The notes below the pieces were generated by a model. The model was not told the DNA's origin, did no database searches, and was given only the letters and a program-made list of their open reading frames with translations. The translations under genes were made by a program, and so were the position numbers. This document shows positions 49,040 to 60,452 of a stretch of 64,000 bases of DNA, piece by piece; the first letter of the stretch is position 1, and each line of letters begins with the position of its first letter. The stretch lies in contig PJFC01000002.1 in NCBI GenBank assembly GCA_003574885.1, forward strand, positions 372,001-436,000. The letters are read 5' to 3'. The DNA is from Geobacter sp. (GTDB lineage Bacteria; Desulfobacterota; Desulfuromonadia; Geobacterales; Geobacteraceae).

Positions 49040-51595
49040 ATGTCCTCTCTCCCCATCGACGAGATCATTCCAGATTTTCTCACGACGCTTCGGGGCAACC
49101 CCGCCGTTGTCCTTCAGGCTCCCCCCGGTGCCGGCAAAACCACTCGCATACCCCTTGCCCTTCTCGATGCGGAGTGGCTTGCCAACCGGATAATAGTCAT
49201 GCTCGAACCGCGTCGCCTGGCGGCTACCAACGCAGCACGATGGATGTCAGTCTGCCTGGGGGAAGAGGTCGGCCACCGTGTCGGCTATCAAATCCGCTAC
49301 GACCGGAAGATCGGAGCGGATACCCGCATCGAGGTGGTCACGGAAGGGATACTTACCCGCCGTCTGCAAAACGACCCCTTTCTTGATGGTGTGGGGGTTG
49401 TGATTCTTGATGAGTTTCACGAGCGAAGCCTCCATGCCGATCTCGCTCTTGCCCTCTGCCGCGATATCCAGTCTGGAGCACGGGACGACCTCAAGCTGGT
49501 GGTAATGTCGGCAACCTTCGATACTGAGCCGGTTGCCGCACTGCTGGGGAACGCACCTATCCTGCAGTGTGCGGGGAGGAGTTTCCCCGTTGACGTCCGG
49601 TATGCGGAACGTGAAGATGGGGGCGAAATTGCAGGGAATTCCGCCCGCGTCGTGCAGCGTGCCCTGCGCGAAACATCAGGTGACCTGCTGGTGTTTCTCC
49701 CCGGCACCAGGGAAATCAGGCGCTGTGAGACCATTCTGAAGCAATCATTGTCCGCTAACGATTCGTTACTGATAGTCCCGCTTTACGGCGATCTCCCGTT
49801 CTCTGCCCAAGAGCGCGCCATCCTTCCTGCTGACAGACGCAAGGTCGTGCTTGCCACCAATATCGCAGAGACCAGTCTTACCATTGAAGGGGTTACTGTT
49901 GTGGTTGACAGCGGGTGGAGCCGGCAACTCCGTTTCGACCCCGCATCGGGTATCGAGCGTCTGGTTACTGCCAGAGTCTCGGCGGCTTCGGCTGATCAGC
50001 GGGCCGGCCGGGCCGGCAGGCTCGGACCGGGCTTCTGTTACCGCCTCTGGACAGAACATCAGCACCGCGCGCTACTGCCGGCAACGGTACCGGAAATCCT
50101 TGCAACCGACCTTGCACCGCTTGTTCTGGAGCTTGCAGCCTGGGGAGTTTCCGATCCCGGCTGTCTCCCCTGGCTCGACCAGCCACCGGCACCGGCCATG
50201 GCCGAAGGGCGTTGTCTCCTGCAACTTCTGGAGGCTCTCGACACCAACGGACATCTCACCCCCCACGGGAAAGAGATGGCTGCCTTCCCGCTCCATCCCC
50301 GCCTCTCCCATATGCTCCTGAAAGCCCGGGAGCGAGGTTCCGGATTTCTGTCCTGCGATCTGGCGGCCATACTTTCGGAACGGGATATTTCCCGTCGCAC
50401 ATCTCCAGTGAGGGGGAAGGAAAAGAGTGAGAGCGATCTTCTGGACCGGTGCCAACTTCTTGCCGAATGGCGTTCAAACGCACGCCATTCCGGCGACAGT
50501 GTGTCGGTTGACATACAGAACTGTCAGACTGTTGACCGGGTAGCCCGCCAGTTGCGGAAACTGTTGAACGTAAAAGCTGATCACGACTTTTTTGACGCAG
50601 AATCGATCGGGCTCATGCTGGCCTGGGCCTTTCCCGATCGTATCGCCCGGCAGCGCAATCCCGGTTCGGACCGCTACCTCCTGGCTAACGGAAAGGGTGC
50701 CATCCTTTCGGACCGGAGCGCTGTGTACGACGAGCCGTTCATGGTGGCGGTCGACTGCGAAGGTGGCGACGGCAGTGACGATGTCATCAGACTTGCCAGT
50801 ACCTTGTCGCTTGAGACCTTGCGCCGGGAGTTCCCGTCGATGGTTGTCCGTCAGAGGAAAGTGGAATGGGATGACCAGCAGGGGAGGGTGGTTGCAGCAG
50901 AGGAAGAAATGTTCGGTTCCATCTGTCTGGGGAGCAGGCAGGTAACGCCCACTCCGGACGAACTGCAGGCCGCCCTCATCAAGGGGATTGTCCGGAATGG
51001 CGGGGTGGCGGCACTTCCCTGGACGCCGGCGGCACGGGAATTCCAGGCACGGGTCATGTTGCTGGCACGGGTGTTTCCCGACGAAGGGTGGCCTTACCTC
51101 TCCGATTCATCTCTTGGCAATTCCCTGACGGAATGGCTCGGCGGGTGGCTCGAGGGGATAAAGAGCATGGCCGACATGGCACGCCTCGACATCCTTCCAC
51201 CCTTACGCGGACTCCTTGACAGGGAACAGATGCGCCGCCTCGACGCGGGGGCCCCTCATGACATAACCGTGCCGACAGGTTCGCGGATCCGGCTTCACTA
51301 TCCGCCCGACGGTCCGCCCGTTCTCGCGGTCAAACTGCAGGAACTTTTCGGACTCGCAGCAACGCCGGTCGTGGCGTGGGGGAGGGTGCCGGTGGTCCTT
51401 CACCTTCTTTCACCCGCGGGGCGACCCATCCAAATTACCCGGGACCTTCGCAATTTCTGGGATACCGTTTATCCCGAGGTAAAAAAAGAGCTGAAGGGTC
51501 GTTACCCCCGACACCCCTGGCCCGATGACCCCTGGAATGCCGAGCCGACCAGATACACGAAAAAACGCCTTGACCGAAAGAGGCAAGGAAAGTGA
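49040..51595 (+). CDS. hrpB: ATP-dependent helicase HrpB
   Basis: QAPPGAGKTTRIPLALL, ILDEFHERSLHADLALAL, SADQRAGRAGRLGPGFCYRLW; HrpB-type C-terminus. Confidence 0.94.
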   Translation: MSSLPIDEIIPDFLTTLRGNPAVVLQAPPGAGKTTRIPLALLDAEWLANRIIVMLEPRRLAATNAARWMSVCLGEEVGHRVGYQIRYDRKIGADTRIEVVTEGILTRRLQNDPFLDGVGVVILDEFHERSLHADLALALCRDIQSGARDDLKLVVMSATFDTEPVAALLGNAPILQCAGRSFPVDVRYAEREDGGEIAGNSARVVQRALRETSGDLLVFLPGTREIRRCETILKQSLSANDSLLIVPLYGDLPFSAQERAILPADRRKVVLATNIAETSLTIEGVTVVVDSGWSRQLRFDPASGIERLVTARVSAASADQRAGRAGRLGPGFCYRLWTEHQHRALLPATVPEILATDLAPLVLELAAWGVSDPGCLPWLDQPPAPAMAEGRCLLQLLEALDTNGHLTPHGKEMAAFPLHPRLSHMLLKARERGSGFLSCDLAAILSERDISRRTSPVRGKEKSESDLLDRCQLLAEWRSNARHSGDSVSVDIQNCQTVDRVARQLRKLLNVKADHDFFDAESIGLMLAWAFPDRIARQRNPGSDRYLLANGKGAILSDRSAVYDEPFMVAVDCEGGDGSDDVIRLASTLSLETLRREFPSMVVRQRKVEWDDQQGRVVAAEEEMFGSICLGSRQVTPTPDELQAALIKGIVRNGGVAALPWTPAAREFQARVMLLARVFPDEGWPYLSDSSLGNSLTEWLGGWLEGIKSMADMARLDILPPLRGLLDREQMRRLDAGAPHDITVPTGSRIRLHYPPDGPPVLAVKLQELFGLAATPVVAWGRVPVVLHLLSPAGRPIQITRDLRNFWDTVYPEVKKELKGRYPRHPWPDDPWNAEPTRYTKKRLDRKRQGK

Positions 51596-51634
51596 GGGTT
51601 CCCCGATCACGAGTCAGCTGTCTCCTGCCCGGGT

Positions 51635-52405
51635 TCAGTGTATGTTGGTGAAGAGGATTGAGCCGTCGGCCTGGATGGCCGTGCGGATGCGGTCGTGCTG
51701 GGACGGGACATAGGGACGCCCTTCTGATGCAGCTTCCATGAGGGTATCGGTGAGGTTGGCACCGTCTTTCCACGCTTCGAAATGGAGATGGGGACCGGTG
51801 GAACGTCCGGTGGAACCGGACAAGGCGATGGTAGTGCCATCGGTCACCTGCTCACCGACGGTGGAAAGATTCGTGGAGTTATGGGCGTAAATGGTGAGCA
51901 TGCCGTCATCGTGCTCAACGACGATCATGTTGCCGTAACCGCCGCGGGGACCGCTGTAGACGACAACTCCCGGAGCAACGGGATGGACTGGTGTTCCCGT
52001 GGGAATGGCAATGTCAATCCCCTGATGGTTGCGCATCGTGCCGTCGATGGGATCGCGACGCAGACCGACGGGGGAAGTAATCCTTCCCTGAACGGGAAGT
52101 GTTGCCGACGTGGCCGCAACGCTTCCCGCCTGAGGGGAGGGAGCATTGCCTGTTGTTTCTCCAACACCGGTGGCCTGAAGGTGGCTGGGCACTTTCCGCT
52201 TTTTTGTCGACACTGAGGCATGTTTTTCAGTCATGATACGGGTTGCTCCATCCCTCAGAGGGGCGTCGGTAAAGCATTCAACACCCTCGTCATTCACGTA
52301 GCGGTAAATGTCGGCATGGGCTGCGCTACCGCTCGTCAGCAGTAGTCCTGCACAGAGGAAAGGGAGTATCATGTGCGGTGTCATGATGTGGAGCCTGGCG
52401 ATCAT
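51635..52405 (-). CDS. M23-family peptidoglycan metallopeptidase with N-terminal DUF4124-like segment
   Basis: DIYRYVNDEGVECFTDAPLR; RDPIDGTMRNHQGIDIAIPTGTPVHPVAPGVVVYSGPRGGYGNMIVVEHDDG...STGRSTGPHLHFEAW. Confidence 0.9.
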   Translation of the reverse strand: MIARLHIMTPHMILPFLCAGLLLTSGSAAHADIYRYVNDEGVECFTDAPLRDGATRIMTEKHASVSTKKRKVPSHLQATGVGETTGNAPSPQAGSVAATSATLPVQGRITSPVGLRRDPIDGTMRNHQGIDIAIPTGTPVHPVAPGVVVYSGPRGGYGNMIVVEHDDGMLTIYAHNSTNLSTVGEQVTDGTTIALSGSTGRSTGPHLHFEAWKDGANLTDTLMEAASEGRPYVPSQHDRIRTAIQADGSILFTNIH

Positions 52406-52506
52406 GGCGCCTACTATAGCGGGTAACGTTCTATTTTACAAGGTAAAGTCCCATGCTTTCTTCAGCTTGGTGATAAAGACGTAAGGTGTTTTAAGGAGGG
52501 ATTACA

Positions 52507-53445
52507 ATGCGTATTGCCGTTGTTGGTGCCGGCGCACTCGGTCTCTATTATGGAGCCGTGTTACAACATGCAGGGGAGGATGTGTCATTTCTTCTGCGTC
52601 GCGATTACGATGCCGTCATGGAAAAGGGCCTCACCGTCCACTCAATTGACGGAGACTTCCATCTTGCAAGCGTTCGTGGTGCCCGTCGGCCGGAGGAGAT
52701 CGGCCCTGTCGATCTGGTGATCGTCGGTCTGAAGACTTTTGCCAATGACCGTTTTCCCGATCTGATTACACCGCTTGTCGGGAAGGAGACCCTTGTTCTG
52801 ACCCTGCAGAACGGGCTTGGCAACGAGGAGGCACTGGCCGGACTTTTCGGCCCTGACCGCATTCTTGGCGGTGTGGCATTCCTCTGCGCCAATCGCGGCG
52901 AACCGGGAACCGTCTACCATCTTGGTGCCGGCAGGATAGAATTGGGAGCCTTTGCCGGAGCGTCCTCAGACCGGGTTGCCGCTGTTGCTGAGTCATTCGC
53001 GCGCGGTGGCATAGACTGCCGCGTCGTGGCAGACCTCCGTGCGGCCCGGTGGCGCAAGCTGGTCTGGAATATCCCTTATAACGGACTCTGCGCCCTGCTT
53101 GACCAGTCGGTCGACCGGCTTCAGACCTTCCCCACCAGTCGCGGACTGGTACGGTTGATCATGATGGAGGTGATTGCCGCTGCCAACGCCCAAGGACTCC
53201 ACGCTCCAATCGAAGAGGATTTTGCCGAACGAATGCTTGTTTTCACCGACGACATGGGTGTCTACCGTCCTTCCATGCAGATTGACCGAATGGAAGGACG
53301 TCGGCTTGAACTCGATGCCATATTTGCCCGGCCGCTTGCAGCCGGGACTTCCCAGGAGGTAGACATGCCCCGGGTGGACATGCTGCATGCCTTGCTGGCT
53401 ATTGTTGATCGAAATGCCACTGGCGTGGATTCAACGGCTGACTAA
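52507..53445 (+). CDS. 2-dehydropantoate 2-reductase (PanE/ApbA family)
   Basis: MRIAVVGAGALGLYYGAVLQHAGEDVSFLLRRD; LTLQNGLGNEEALAGLFG; KLVWNIPYNGLCALL. Confidence 0.9.
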   Translation: MRIAVVGAGALGLYYGAVLQHAGEDVSFLLRRDYDAVMEKGLTVHSIDGDFHLASVRGARRPEEIGPVDLVIVGLKTFANDRFPDLITPLVGKETLVLTLQNGLGNEEALAGLFGPDRILGGVAFLCANRGEPGTVYHLGAGRIELGAFAGASSDRVAAVAESFARGGIDCRVVADLRAARWRKLVWNIPYNGLCALLDQSVDRLQTFPTSRGLVRLIMMEVIAAANAQGLHAPIEEDFAERMLVFTDDMGVYRPSMQIDRMEGRRLELDAIFARPLAAGTSQEVDMPRVDMLHALLAIVDRNATGVDSTAD

Positions 53446-53568
53446 ATTGCGAGCAAGTGCTTGTTTGAACTGTTTAAATTATGTGCTACGATTTTTACTG
53501 CTCACAAAAAAAGTTCTATTCGTATTTATAACCTGGCTAAATTGTTAGCTAAAATATTTGCTGTTTTT

Positions 53569-53585
53569 TTGGTAAGCAACTTGCA
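53569..53585 (+). promoter_or_regulatory. putative sigma-54 -24/-12 promoter of glnB-glnA
   Basis: TTGGTAAGCAACTTGCA: GG-N10-GC spacing and an intact TTGCA -12 element, upstream of nitrogen-regulation genes. Confidence 0.6.
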
Positions 53586-53734
53586 AATGCATTGGCGTAT
53601 CAGTTCTATGCTGATTATTCATTCTGCATGTACCCGATTCACCGGATGACTGACGATTGCCAGCAGCAATTAACCTTGTGTATTGCCGCCAAGCCACATA
53701 TAATTCAGCATTTCAAATTCAGAGCGGGGGGTGA

Positions 53735-54079
<345 letters not shown>

Positions 54080-54114
54080 TAGTCTGAAGTATTCATTCTG
54101 AAAGGAGATCGTAG

Positions 54115-55527
54115 ATGACACCGAAACAAGTAGTAGAGTTTGCCAAAGAAAATGGCGCACTGATGGTTGACTTTAAATTCATGGATTTTATTGGTACCTG
54201 GCAGCACGTTTCCGTGCCCATTACCGAGTTCGACGAGGATACCTTCGAAGAAGGTCAGGGATTTGACGGCTCGTCCATTCGTGGCTGGCAACCGATTCAC
54301 GCGTCCGACATGATCCTGCTGCCGGACCCGGCCTCGGCTAAAATGGATCCCTTCATTGCCGTGCCGACCCTGTCGATCATTTGTAACATCTTCGACCCGA
54401 TCACCAAGGAAGATTACAGCCGCGACCCGCGCAACATCGCCCGCAAAGCGGAAGCATACCTGAAGTCCACCGGTCTCGGCGATACGGCATTTTTTGGACC
54501 TGAAGCCGAATTTTTCATCTTCGACGAAGTCCGTTACGACTCTACCTCCAACCAGTCTTTCTACATGGTTGACTCGGTTGAAGGCGCATGGAACACCGGT
54601 CGCGAAGAGTTCCCCAACCTGGGCTACAAACCGCGCCACAAGGAAGGCTATTTCCCCTGTTCACCTGTCGATTCCCAGAACGACCTGCGTAACGAGATGG
54701 TCATGGAACTCCAGAAAGTCGGTATCCGTGTCGAGTGTCAGCATCACGAAGTTGCCACCGGCGGCCAGGCGGAGATCGACATGCGTTTCTCCTCACTGGT
54801 AGACATGGCTGACCAGCTGCAGTGGTTCAAATATGTCATCAAAAACGTCGCCTACCGTAACGGCAAGACTGCAACCTTCATGCCGAAGCCGCTCTATGGC
54901 GACAACGGCTCAGGTATGCACTGCCACCAGTCCATCTGGAAAGACGGCCAGAACCTGTTTGCCGGTGACAAATACGGCGGGTTGTCCCAGATGGCCCTCT
55001 GGTACATCGGTGGTATTATCAAACACGCCAAGGCCCTCTGCGCTATCACCAACCCGACCACCAACAGCTATAAGCGTCTGGTGCCGGGCTTCGAAGCGCC
55101 GGTCAACATGGCATACTCCAGTCGTAACCGCTCTGCCTCGCTGCGTATCCCGATGATGTCCTCCAATCCGAAAGCCAAGCGGATTGAGTACCGCACCCCG
55201 GATCCCTCCTGCAACGGTTACCTTGCCTTTGCCGCCATGCTGATGGCTGGTCTGGATGGCATCGAGAACAAAATCGATCCGGGTCAGCCCCTTGACAAGG
55301 ATATCTACGGTCTTTCTCCTGAAGAACTCAAAGATATTCCATCCGCGCCGGGAACCCTGGAAGAGGCGCTCAACTGCCTCAGGGAAGATCATGACTTCCT
55401 TCTTAAGGGGGATGTCTTTACCCCCGACGTTATCGAGAAGTGGATCGAGTACAAGATGGAAGCCGAGGTCAACCCGGTCAGAATGCGTCCGGTGCCGCTG
55501 GAATTCAATCTTTACTACGACATCTGA
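54115..55527 (+). CDS. glnA: type I glutamine synthetase
   Basis: [78 protein letters not shown]. Confidence 0.97.
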   Translation: MTPKQVVEFAKENGALMVDFKFMDFIGTWQHVSVPITEFDEDTFEEGQGFDGSSIRGWQPIHASDMILLPDPASAKMDPFIAVPTLSIICNIFDPITKEDYSRDPRNIARKAEAYLKSTGLGDTAFFGPEAEFFIFDEVRYDSTSNQSFYMVDSVEGAWNTGREEFPNLGYKPRHKEGYFPCSPVDSQNDLRNEMVMELQKVGIRVECQHHEVATGGQAEIDMRFSSLVDMADQLQWFKYVIKNVAYRNGKTATFMPKPLYGDNGSGMHCHQSIWKDGQNLFAGDKYGGLSQMALWYIGGIIKHAKALCAITNPTTNSYKRLVPGFEAPVNMAYSSRNRSASLRIPMMSSNPKAKRIEYRTPDPSCNGYLAFAAMLMAGLDGIENKIDPGQPLDKDIYGLSPEELKDIPSAPGTLEEALNCLREDHDFLLKGDVFTPDVIEKWIEYKMEAEVNPVRMRPVPLEFNLYYDI

Positions 55528-55550
55528 TCAAAACGTACCATCTGGCAGCA

Positions 55551-55583
55551 AAGAAAGGCGGGAGCAATCCCGCCTTTCTTTTT
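55551..55583 (+). terminator. rho-independent terminator after glnA
   Basis: AAGAAAGGCGGGAgcaaTCCCGCCTTTCTTTTT. Confidence 0.9.
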
Positions 55584-55625
55584 ACATTTTACGCTCTGTG
55601 GCAGGTTGTGTAGGATGACTGCATC

Positions 55626-56339
55626 ATGACGCAACACCTCAAGGATAAAAAACGTAACGACATGTCTATCGACGTAATATTGGATAGTTATGGGTCACTT
55701 CTTCGTGAAGTTGATGAATGGTTCAGGCGTTGTCTCAACGCCCGCCCCGATCTCATCACCTGCGAAAGCGGTTGCTCCTCTTGCTGCAGGGGATTGTTCG
55801 ACATTACCCTGCTCGATGCCTGCTATCTCAACAAAGGGTTAGCTGAACTCCCCCCGGAGGACCGGGAAACCGTGCTGGTCAACGCACGACATCAGCTGGA
55901 GCGGCTCAGGTCTATCTGGACCGACCTGGACTTCCCTTACATCCTCAATTACAGGCCGGAGGAGGAGTGGGAGGAGCTTATGCCGGAAGACGACGAGACC
56001 CCCTGTGTCCTCCTCGGCACTGACGGGCGCTGTCTGGTATACGATAACCGGCCCATGACCTGTCGGCTTCATGGCATACCCCTGGTGGACCACTCCGGCG
56101 AAGTGATGTACGACGGATGGTGCACCCTCAACTTTGCCGATCGCGATCCCCTTGTCATGCCGGAGCTCCGCTGGAGATTCCGGAGTCACTTTGAGGATGA
56201 ACTGTCTCTGTTCCGGGCATTTACCGATGAACTGCTGGGGGAAAGGATAGGCGAACTGGATACATTCATCCCGTTGGCGCTATTGCAGAATTTTACGGGA
56301 TTCGACTGGCGCGGGTGGTGGGAAGGAAGAAGCAGGTAA
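55626..56339 (+). CDS. YkgJ-type cysteine cluster (putative metal-chelating) protein
   Basis: CESGCSSCCRGLFDITLLDAC...CVLLGTDGRCLVYDNRPMTCRLHGIPL. Confidence 0.85.
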   Translation: MTQHLKDKKRNDMSIDVILDSYGSLLREVDEWFRRCLNARPDLITCESGCSSCCRGLFDITLLDACYLNKGLAELPPEDRETVLVNARHQLERLRSIWTDLDFPYILNYRPEEEWEELMPEDDETPCVLLGTDGRCLVYDNRPMTCRLHGIPLVDHSGEVMYDGWCTLNFADRDPLVMPELRWRFRSHFEDELSLFRAFTDELLGERIGELDTFIPLALLQNFTGFDWRGWWEGRSR

Positions 56340-56377
56340 AGGTAAAGGCCTGATGTTCTCTACCTGTACCTGTTTTT

Positions 56378-57034
56378 TTAAGCCGCTGGGTTTTCCAGAC
56401 TTACAGCTGATGCCGGGGCGGAAGGGGTGATGACGACCCGTCGGCCTTCCACGGAGAGGCGTCCTTCAGCGTAGAGCTGGATGGCACGGGGATAAATGCG
56501 ATGCTCCTCCACCTGGATACGGGCAGAAAGACTCTCCTCCGTATCGCCGTCCAGAACCGGAACGGCAGCCTGAACAATGATAGGGCCGGTATCGGTCCCC
56601 ACGTCGACGAAATGGACCGTGCAACCTGATATCCGTGCTCCGTGATCAAGGGCCTGGAGCTGGGCATGAAGACCGGGAAAGGAAGGGAGGATGGCCGGGT
56701 GGATATTCATGATAGCCATGGGAAATGCTTCGATAAGGACCGGGGTTATAATCCGCATGAAGCCGGCCAGGATGACCAGCTCAACGCCATGCTGCTGAAG
56801 AGTTTCAACAAGGGCGGTGTCATAGGCTGAGCGACCGGCAAACAGCCGGTGATCGATGTGCAGTGCGGGGATATTGTGCCGGTGAGCCCTTTCCAGGCCG
56901 AAGGCCCCGGCGTTGTTGCTTATCACGCAGACGATATCGGCGGCGAGGGTTCCGTCTTCACTCCGGTCGATGATCGACTGCAGGTTCGAACCGCTGCCCG
57001 AAATCAGTACGCCAAGTTTTACCCTTCGTGACAT
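56378..57034 (-). CDS. purN: phosphoribosylglycinamide formyltransferase
   Basis: LGVLISGSGSNLQSIID; LVILAGFMRIITPVLIEAFPMAIMNIHPAILPSFPG. Start at the ATG at 57034. Confidence 0.96.
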   Translation of the reverse strand: MSRRVKLGVLISGSGSNLQSIIDRSEDGTLAADIVCVISNNAGAFGLERAHRHNIPALHIDHRLFAGRSAYDTALVETLQQHGVELVILAGFMRIITPVLIEAFPMAIMNIHPAILPSFPGLHAQLQALDHGARISGCTVHFVDVGTDTGPIIVQAAVPVLDGDTEESLSARIQVEEHRIYPRAIQLYAEGRLSVEGRRVVITPSAPASAVSLENPAA

Positions 57035-57044
57035 ACCGTCTCCG

Positions 57045-58091
57045 CTATACCATCTCAACGAATTCATTGCCCGGCTCGCATTTTGCCACTTCACCGATGA
57101 TGACAGCCTGTTCGTTCAGGCCGGAGAGCCGGATCAGAACCTCATCGGCATCTTCTTCCGGAACAGCGAGAACCATTCCGATACCGCAGTTGAAGGTGCG
57201 GAGCAGTTCGTCGTCGTCAATGTTTCCTCCCTCCTGGAGCAACCTGAAAATGGCAGGGACCTGCCAGCTGCCCTTGCCGATTACCGCCTTGCACCCATTG
57301 GGGAGAACGCGGGGAACGTTTTCCAGCAGGCCGCCACCGGTGATATGGGCTATGCCGTTAATCTGGAAGTCCCTGAGCAGATTGAGAATACTCTTGACGT
57401 AGATACGGGTAGGGGTGAGCAGTTCGTCCGCCACGCTTCTGCCGATGCCGGGGAGCTGGTCGTTCAGGCCAAGTCCCATCCGGTCGAAGATCACCTTTCG
57501 TGCGAGGGAGTAGCCGTTGCTGTGAAGACCGCTGGAAGCGAGGCCAATGAGACGGTTGCCGACGGTGATGCTTGAACCGTCGATGAGGTTCTCACGCTCC
57601 ACCACGCCGACGGTAAATCCTGCCATGTCGTACTCGCCGTCAGCATAGAAACCCGGCATCTCGGCGGTTTCGCCACCTATAAGAGCGCAACCGGCCTGCA
57701 TACACCCTTCGGCAATCCCCTTGACGATGTCTGCACCCTTTACCGGGTCCAGTTTTCCCGTCGCGAGATAATCGAGAAAGAAGAGCGGCTCGGCCCCCTG
57801 GACAATGATGTCATTGACGCACATGGCTACCAGGTCGATTCCCACGGTATCGTGACGGTTGGCCATGAAGGCGAGCTTGAGTTTGGTGCCAACACCGTCG
57901 GTACCGGAGACGAGAACGGGGTTCTTGTACTTTCCGGTATTGAGGGAAAAGAGACCGCCGAAGCCGCCAATATCGGCGAGGACCTCGGGGCGGCTGGTGG
58001 CTTTTACCAGAGGCTTGATCATTTTGACAAAAGTGTTGCCGGCATCGATATCTACACCGGCGTCTTTATAAGTTGTTTTCGTGGTGCTCAC
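57045..58091 (-). CDS. purM: phosphoribosylformylglycinamidine cyclo-ligase
   Basis: [61 protein letters not shown] start at 58091 proposed instead of 58148. Confidence 0.95.
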   Translation of the reverse strand: MSTTKTTYKDAGVDIDAGNTFVKMIKPLVKATSRPEVLADIGGFGGLFSLNTGKYKNPVLVSGTDGVGTKLKLAFMANRHDTVGIDLVAMCVNDIIVQGAEPLFFLDYLATGKLDPVKGADIVKGIAEGCMQAGCALIGGETAEMPGFYADGEYDMAGFTVGVVERENLIDGSSITVGNRLIGLASSGLHSNGYSLARKVIFDRMGLGLNDQLPGIGRSVADELLTPTRIYVKSILNLLRDFQINGIAHITGGGLLENVPRVLPNGCKAVIGKGSWQVPAIFRLLQEGGNIDDDELLRTFNCGIGMVLAVPEEDADEVLIRLSGLNEQAVIIGEVAKCEPGNEFVEMV

Positions 58092-58210
58092 GTTGGTTCC
58101 TCCGCTGAAGTGAACGTAATTTTTACCCCAACGAAGGTGAAATGTCAAACCGATTCTCCCGTGAAAAAAGAGTTTGCAAAGCCTCCGGTGTTTGCTTATT
58201 ATGCGTGAAA

Positions 58211-58684
58211 ATGAGCGACGGACTGCACGATATCACCATCTGTCCGATGCAGGAGCAGGACCTGCCCGAGGTCCTGGCGATAGAGAACGTCTCGTACCCC
58301 CGCCCCTGGAGCAGAACCCATTTTCTGGACGAGCTTTCATCTTCCTATGCATTCCCCCTGGTTGCCTTTGACCAAGACGGTTGCCTGGTCGGGTACATCT
58401 GCCCCATGCTGCTTCTGGACGAGGGGCACATACTTAATGTAGCCGTTCACAGCGATTGCCGCGGTCGGGGGGTTGGGGAACTGCTGGTCAGGCGGGTACT
58501 TGACGACTGCAAACTAGGGGGCGCGGAATCTGTTACACTGGAGGTCCGCACTTCCAATACATCCGCACGCTCCCTTTATCGCCGGATCGGTTTCGAGGAA
58601 ACCGGCCTGCGCAAGCGCTACTACGAAAACGGCGAAGATGCGATCCTTATGGAATACCGCTTTGCTGATGAGGACAGGGTATGA
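58211..58684 (+). CDS. rimI: ribosomal-protein-alanine N-acetyltransferase (RimI-like GNAT)
   Basis: [78 protein letters not shown]. Confidence 0.9.
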   Translation: MSDGLHDITICPMQEQDLPEVLAIENVSYPRPWSRTHFLDELSSSYAFPLVAFDQDGCLVGYICPMLLLDEGHILNVAVHSDCRGRGVGELLVRRVLDDCKLGGAESVTLEVRTSNTSARSLYRRIGFEETGLRKRYYENGEDAILMEYRFADEDRV

Positions 58685-59505
58685 ATTTTAAAGCGACGGT
58701 TATCACCAACGTTGAGGTTTCCCCCGGTTACTACCGGCTACGCCTGACAGCCCCCCCGTTTTTTGTCACCGCGGCAACGCCTGGACAGTTTGTCATGGTA
58801 CGGGTGAATGCGTCCATCGATCCCCTCTTGCGCCGTCCCTTTGGCATTTTCGATGTCGGGGTCATGGCAACCGAATATCCCGACGTTCAGCAGCCATTCC
58901 TCGATCTACTCTACAAGGTGGTGGGGAAGGGGACTTCGATGCTGGCCGGGTTCCACCACGGCGACCAGCTGGAGGTACTCGGACCGCTCGGCAAAGGGTT
59001 CGTGGCGGGTGATGCGTCGGAAGACAAGGTGCTGGTCGGTGGCGGGGTAGGTCTGGCACCCCTCTACTATCTTGCGAGGGAACTGGTGAAGGAATCCAGG
59101 GTTCACCTTTTCGCCGGGGGGCGGGGGAAGGGTGACGTCCTCTGCATAACCGAATTCGAACGTCTGGGTGTAGAGACCTACGTCTCCACCGACGACGGCA
59201 CCCTGGGAGACCAGGGGCTTGTGACCGAGGTACTGGAGCGGTTTCTGGAAAGCGGTGACGGCGCAAAGACGATCTACGCCTGCGGGCCGTTCCCCATGCT
59301 CCGTGCGGTGGCGGAGATAGCCGGGCGGACCGGCATCCCCTGCCAGGTGTCCCTGGAGGCGTATATGGCTTGCGGGGTCGGGGCCTGCCTCGGTTGCGTC
59401 GTTAAAGGGCGAAACCATTCCGAAGCGGCACCCGACTACCGTTGTGTCTGCAAGAACGGACCGGTGTTCGACCACACGGATCTCTCATGGGAACAGCGTC
59501 TGTAG
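58681..59505 (+). CDS. pyrK: dihydroorotate dehydrogenase electron-transfer subunit
   Basis: FAD/NAD module with C-terminal 2Fe-2S motif [13 protein letters not shown]...[11 protein letters not shown]; overlaps rimI (ATGA). Confidence 0.93.
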   Translation: MNFKATVITNVEVSPGYYRLRLTAPPFFVTAATPGQFVMVRVNASIDPLLRRPFGIFDVGVMATEYPDVQQPFLDLLYKVVGKGTSMLAGFHHGDQLEVLGPLGKGFVAGDASEDKVLVGGGVGLAPLYYLARELVKESRVHLFAGGRGKGDVLCITEFERLGVETYVSTDDGTLGDQGLVTEVLERFLESGDGAKTIYACGPFPMLRAVAEIAGRTGIPCQVSLEAYMACGVGACLGCVVKGRNHSEAAPDYRCVCKNGPVFDHTDLSWEQRL

Positions 59506-59530
59506 GACGAAGATTCAGCAAGGAGATGCA

Positions 59531-60448
59531 ATGAACACGCCCAATCTGTCTGTTGAAATAGCTGGCATCAAGCTCCGGAACCCGGTGATGACCGCCTCCG
59601 GCACCTTCGGCTACGGCGCAGAATTTGCGCACTATATGGATCTTGAAAGTATCGGTGCCATAGTCACCAAGGGTCTCTCCATCCGTCCCAAGGCGGGGAA
59701 TCCGACCCCGCGCATTGTGGAGACGCCTGGCGGGATGCTCAACGCCATCGGTCTGCAGAATGTTGGTATCGATGCCTTTATCGCCGAAAAGGTGCCGTTT
59801 CTCCGCACAATTTCCACCCCGGTCATCGTCAACGTCTACGGAAACACCCTTGACGAGTATGGCGAGCTGGCGGGACGTCTCGACCGGATTCCGGAGGTGG
59901 CGGGCCTGGAGGTGAACATCTCCTGCCCTAACGTGAAGCAGGGGGGGATCGTTTTCGGCACCGACCCGGAAGCCGCCTTCGAAGTGGTAAGGCAGGTCAG
60001 GGATGCCACCATCAAGCCGGTCATCGTCAAGCTCTCCCCCAACGTCACCGATGTGGTGGTTATGGCCAACGCCTGTGCCGACGCGGGGGCCGATGCACTT
60101 TCCCTCATCAATACACTGACCGGCATGGCCATCGATCTCGCCAAGCGCAGGCCGGTCCTCGCCAATATCACCGGCGGTCTTTCAGGACCGGCCATAAAAC
60201 CGGTCGCACTCCGCATGGTCTGGCAGGTCGCGCGGGCTGTAAAACTGCCCATCATCGGCATTGGCGGCATCATGTCAGCTACCGACGCACTCGAGTTCAT
60301 GCTGGCCGGGGCGACCGCTGTCCAGATCGGTACGGCGAACTTTCTCGATCCGACCGCTGCCCAGACCATCGCCCGGGATATGGAGCGTTACCTGGCCGAG
60401 CAGGGAATCGACGATGTCAAGGAACTGATCGGCGCCCTCCGGTCCTGA
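59531..60448 (+). CDS. pyrD: dihydroorotate dehydrogenase, class 1B catalytic subunit
   Basis: [71 protein letters not shown] at 59531. Confidence 0.96.
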   Translation: MNTPNLSVEIAGIKLRNPVMTASGTFGYGAEFAHYMDLESIGAIVTKGLSIRPKAGNPTPRIVETPGGMLNAIGLQNVGIDAFIAEKVPFLRTISTPVIVNVYGNTLDEYGELAGRLDRIPEVAGLEVNISCPNVKQGGIVFGTDPEAAFEVVRQVRDATIKPVIVKLSPNVTDVVVMANACADAGADALSLINTLTGMAIDLAKRRPVLANITGGLSGPAIKPVALRMVWQVARAVKLPIIGIGGIMSATDALEFMLAGATAVQIGTANFLDPTAAQTIARDMERYLAEQGIDDVKELIGALRS

Positions 60449-60452
60449 AGCA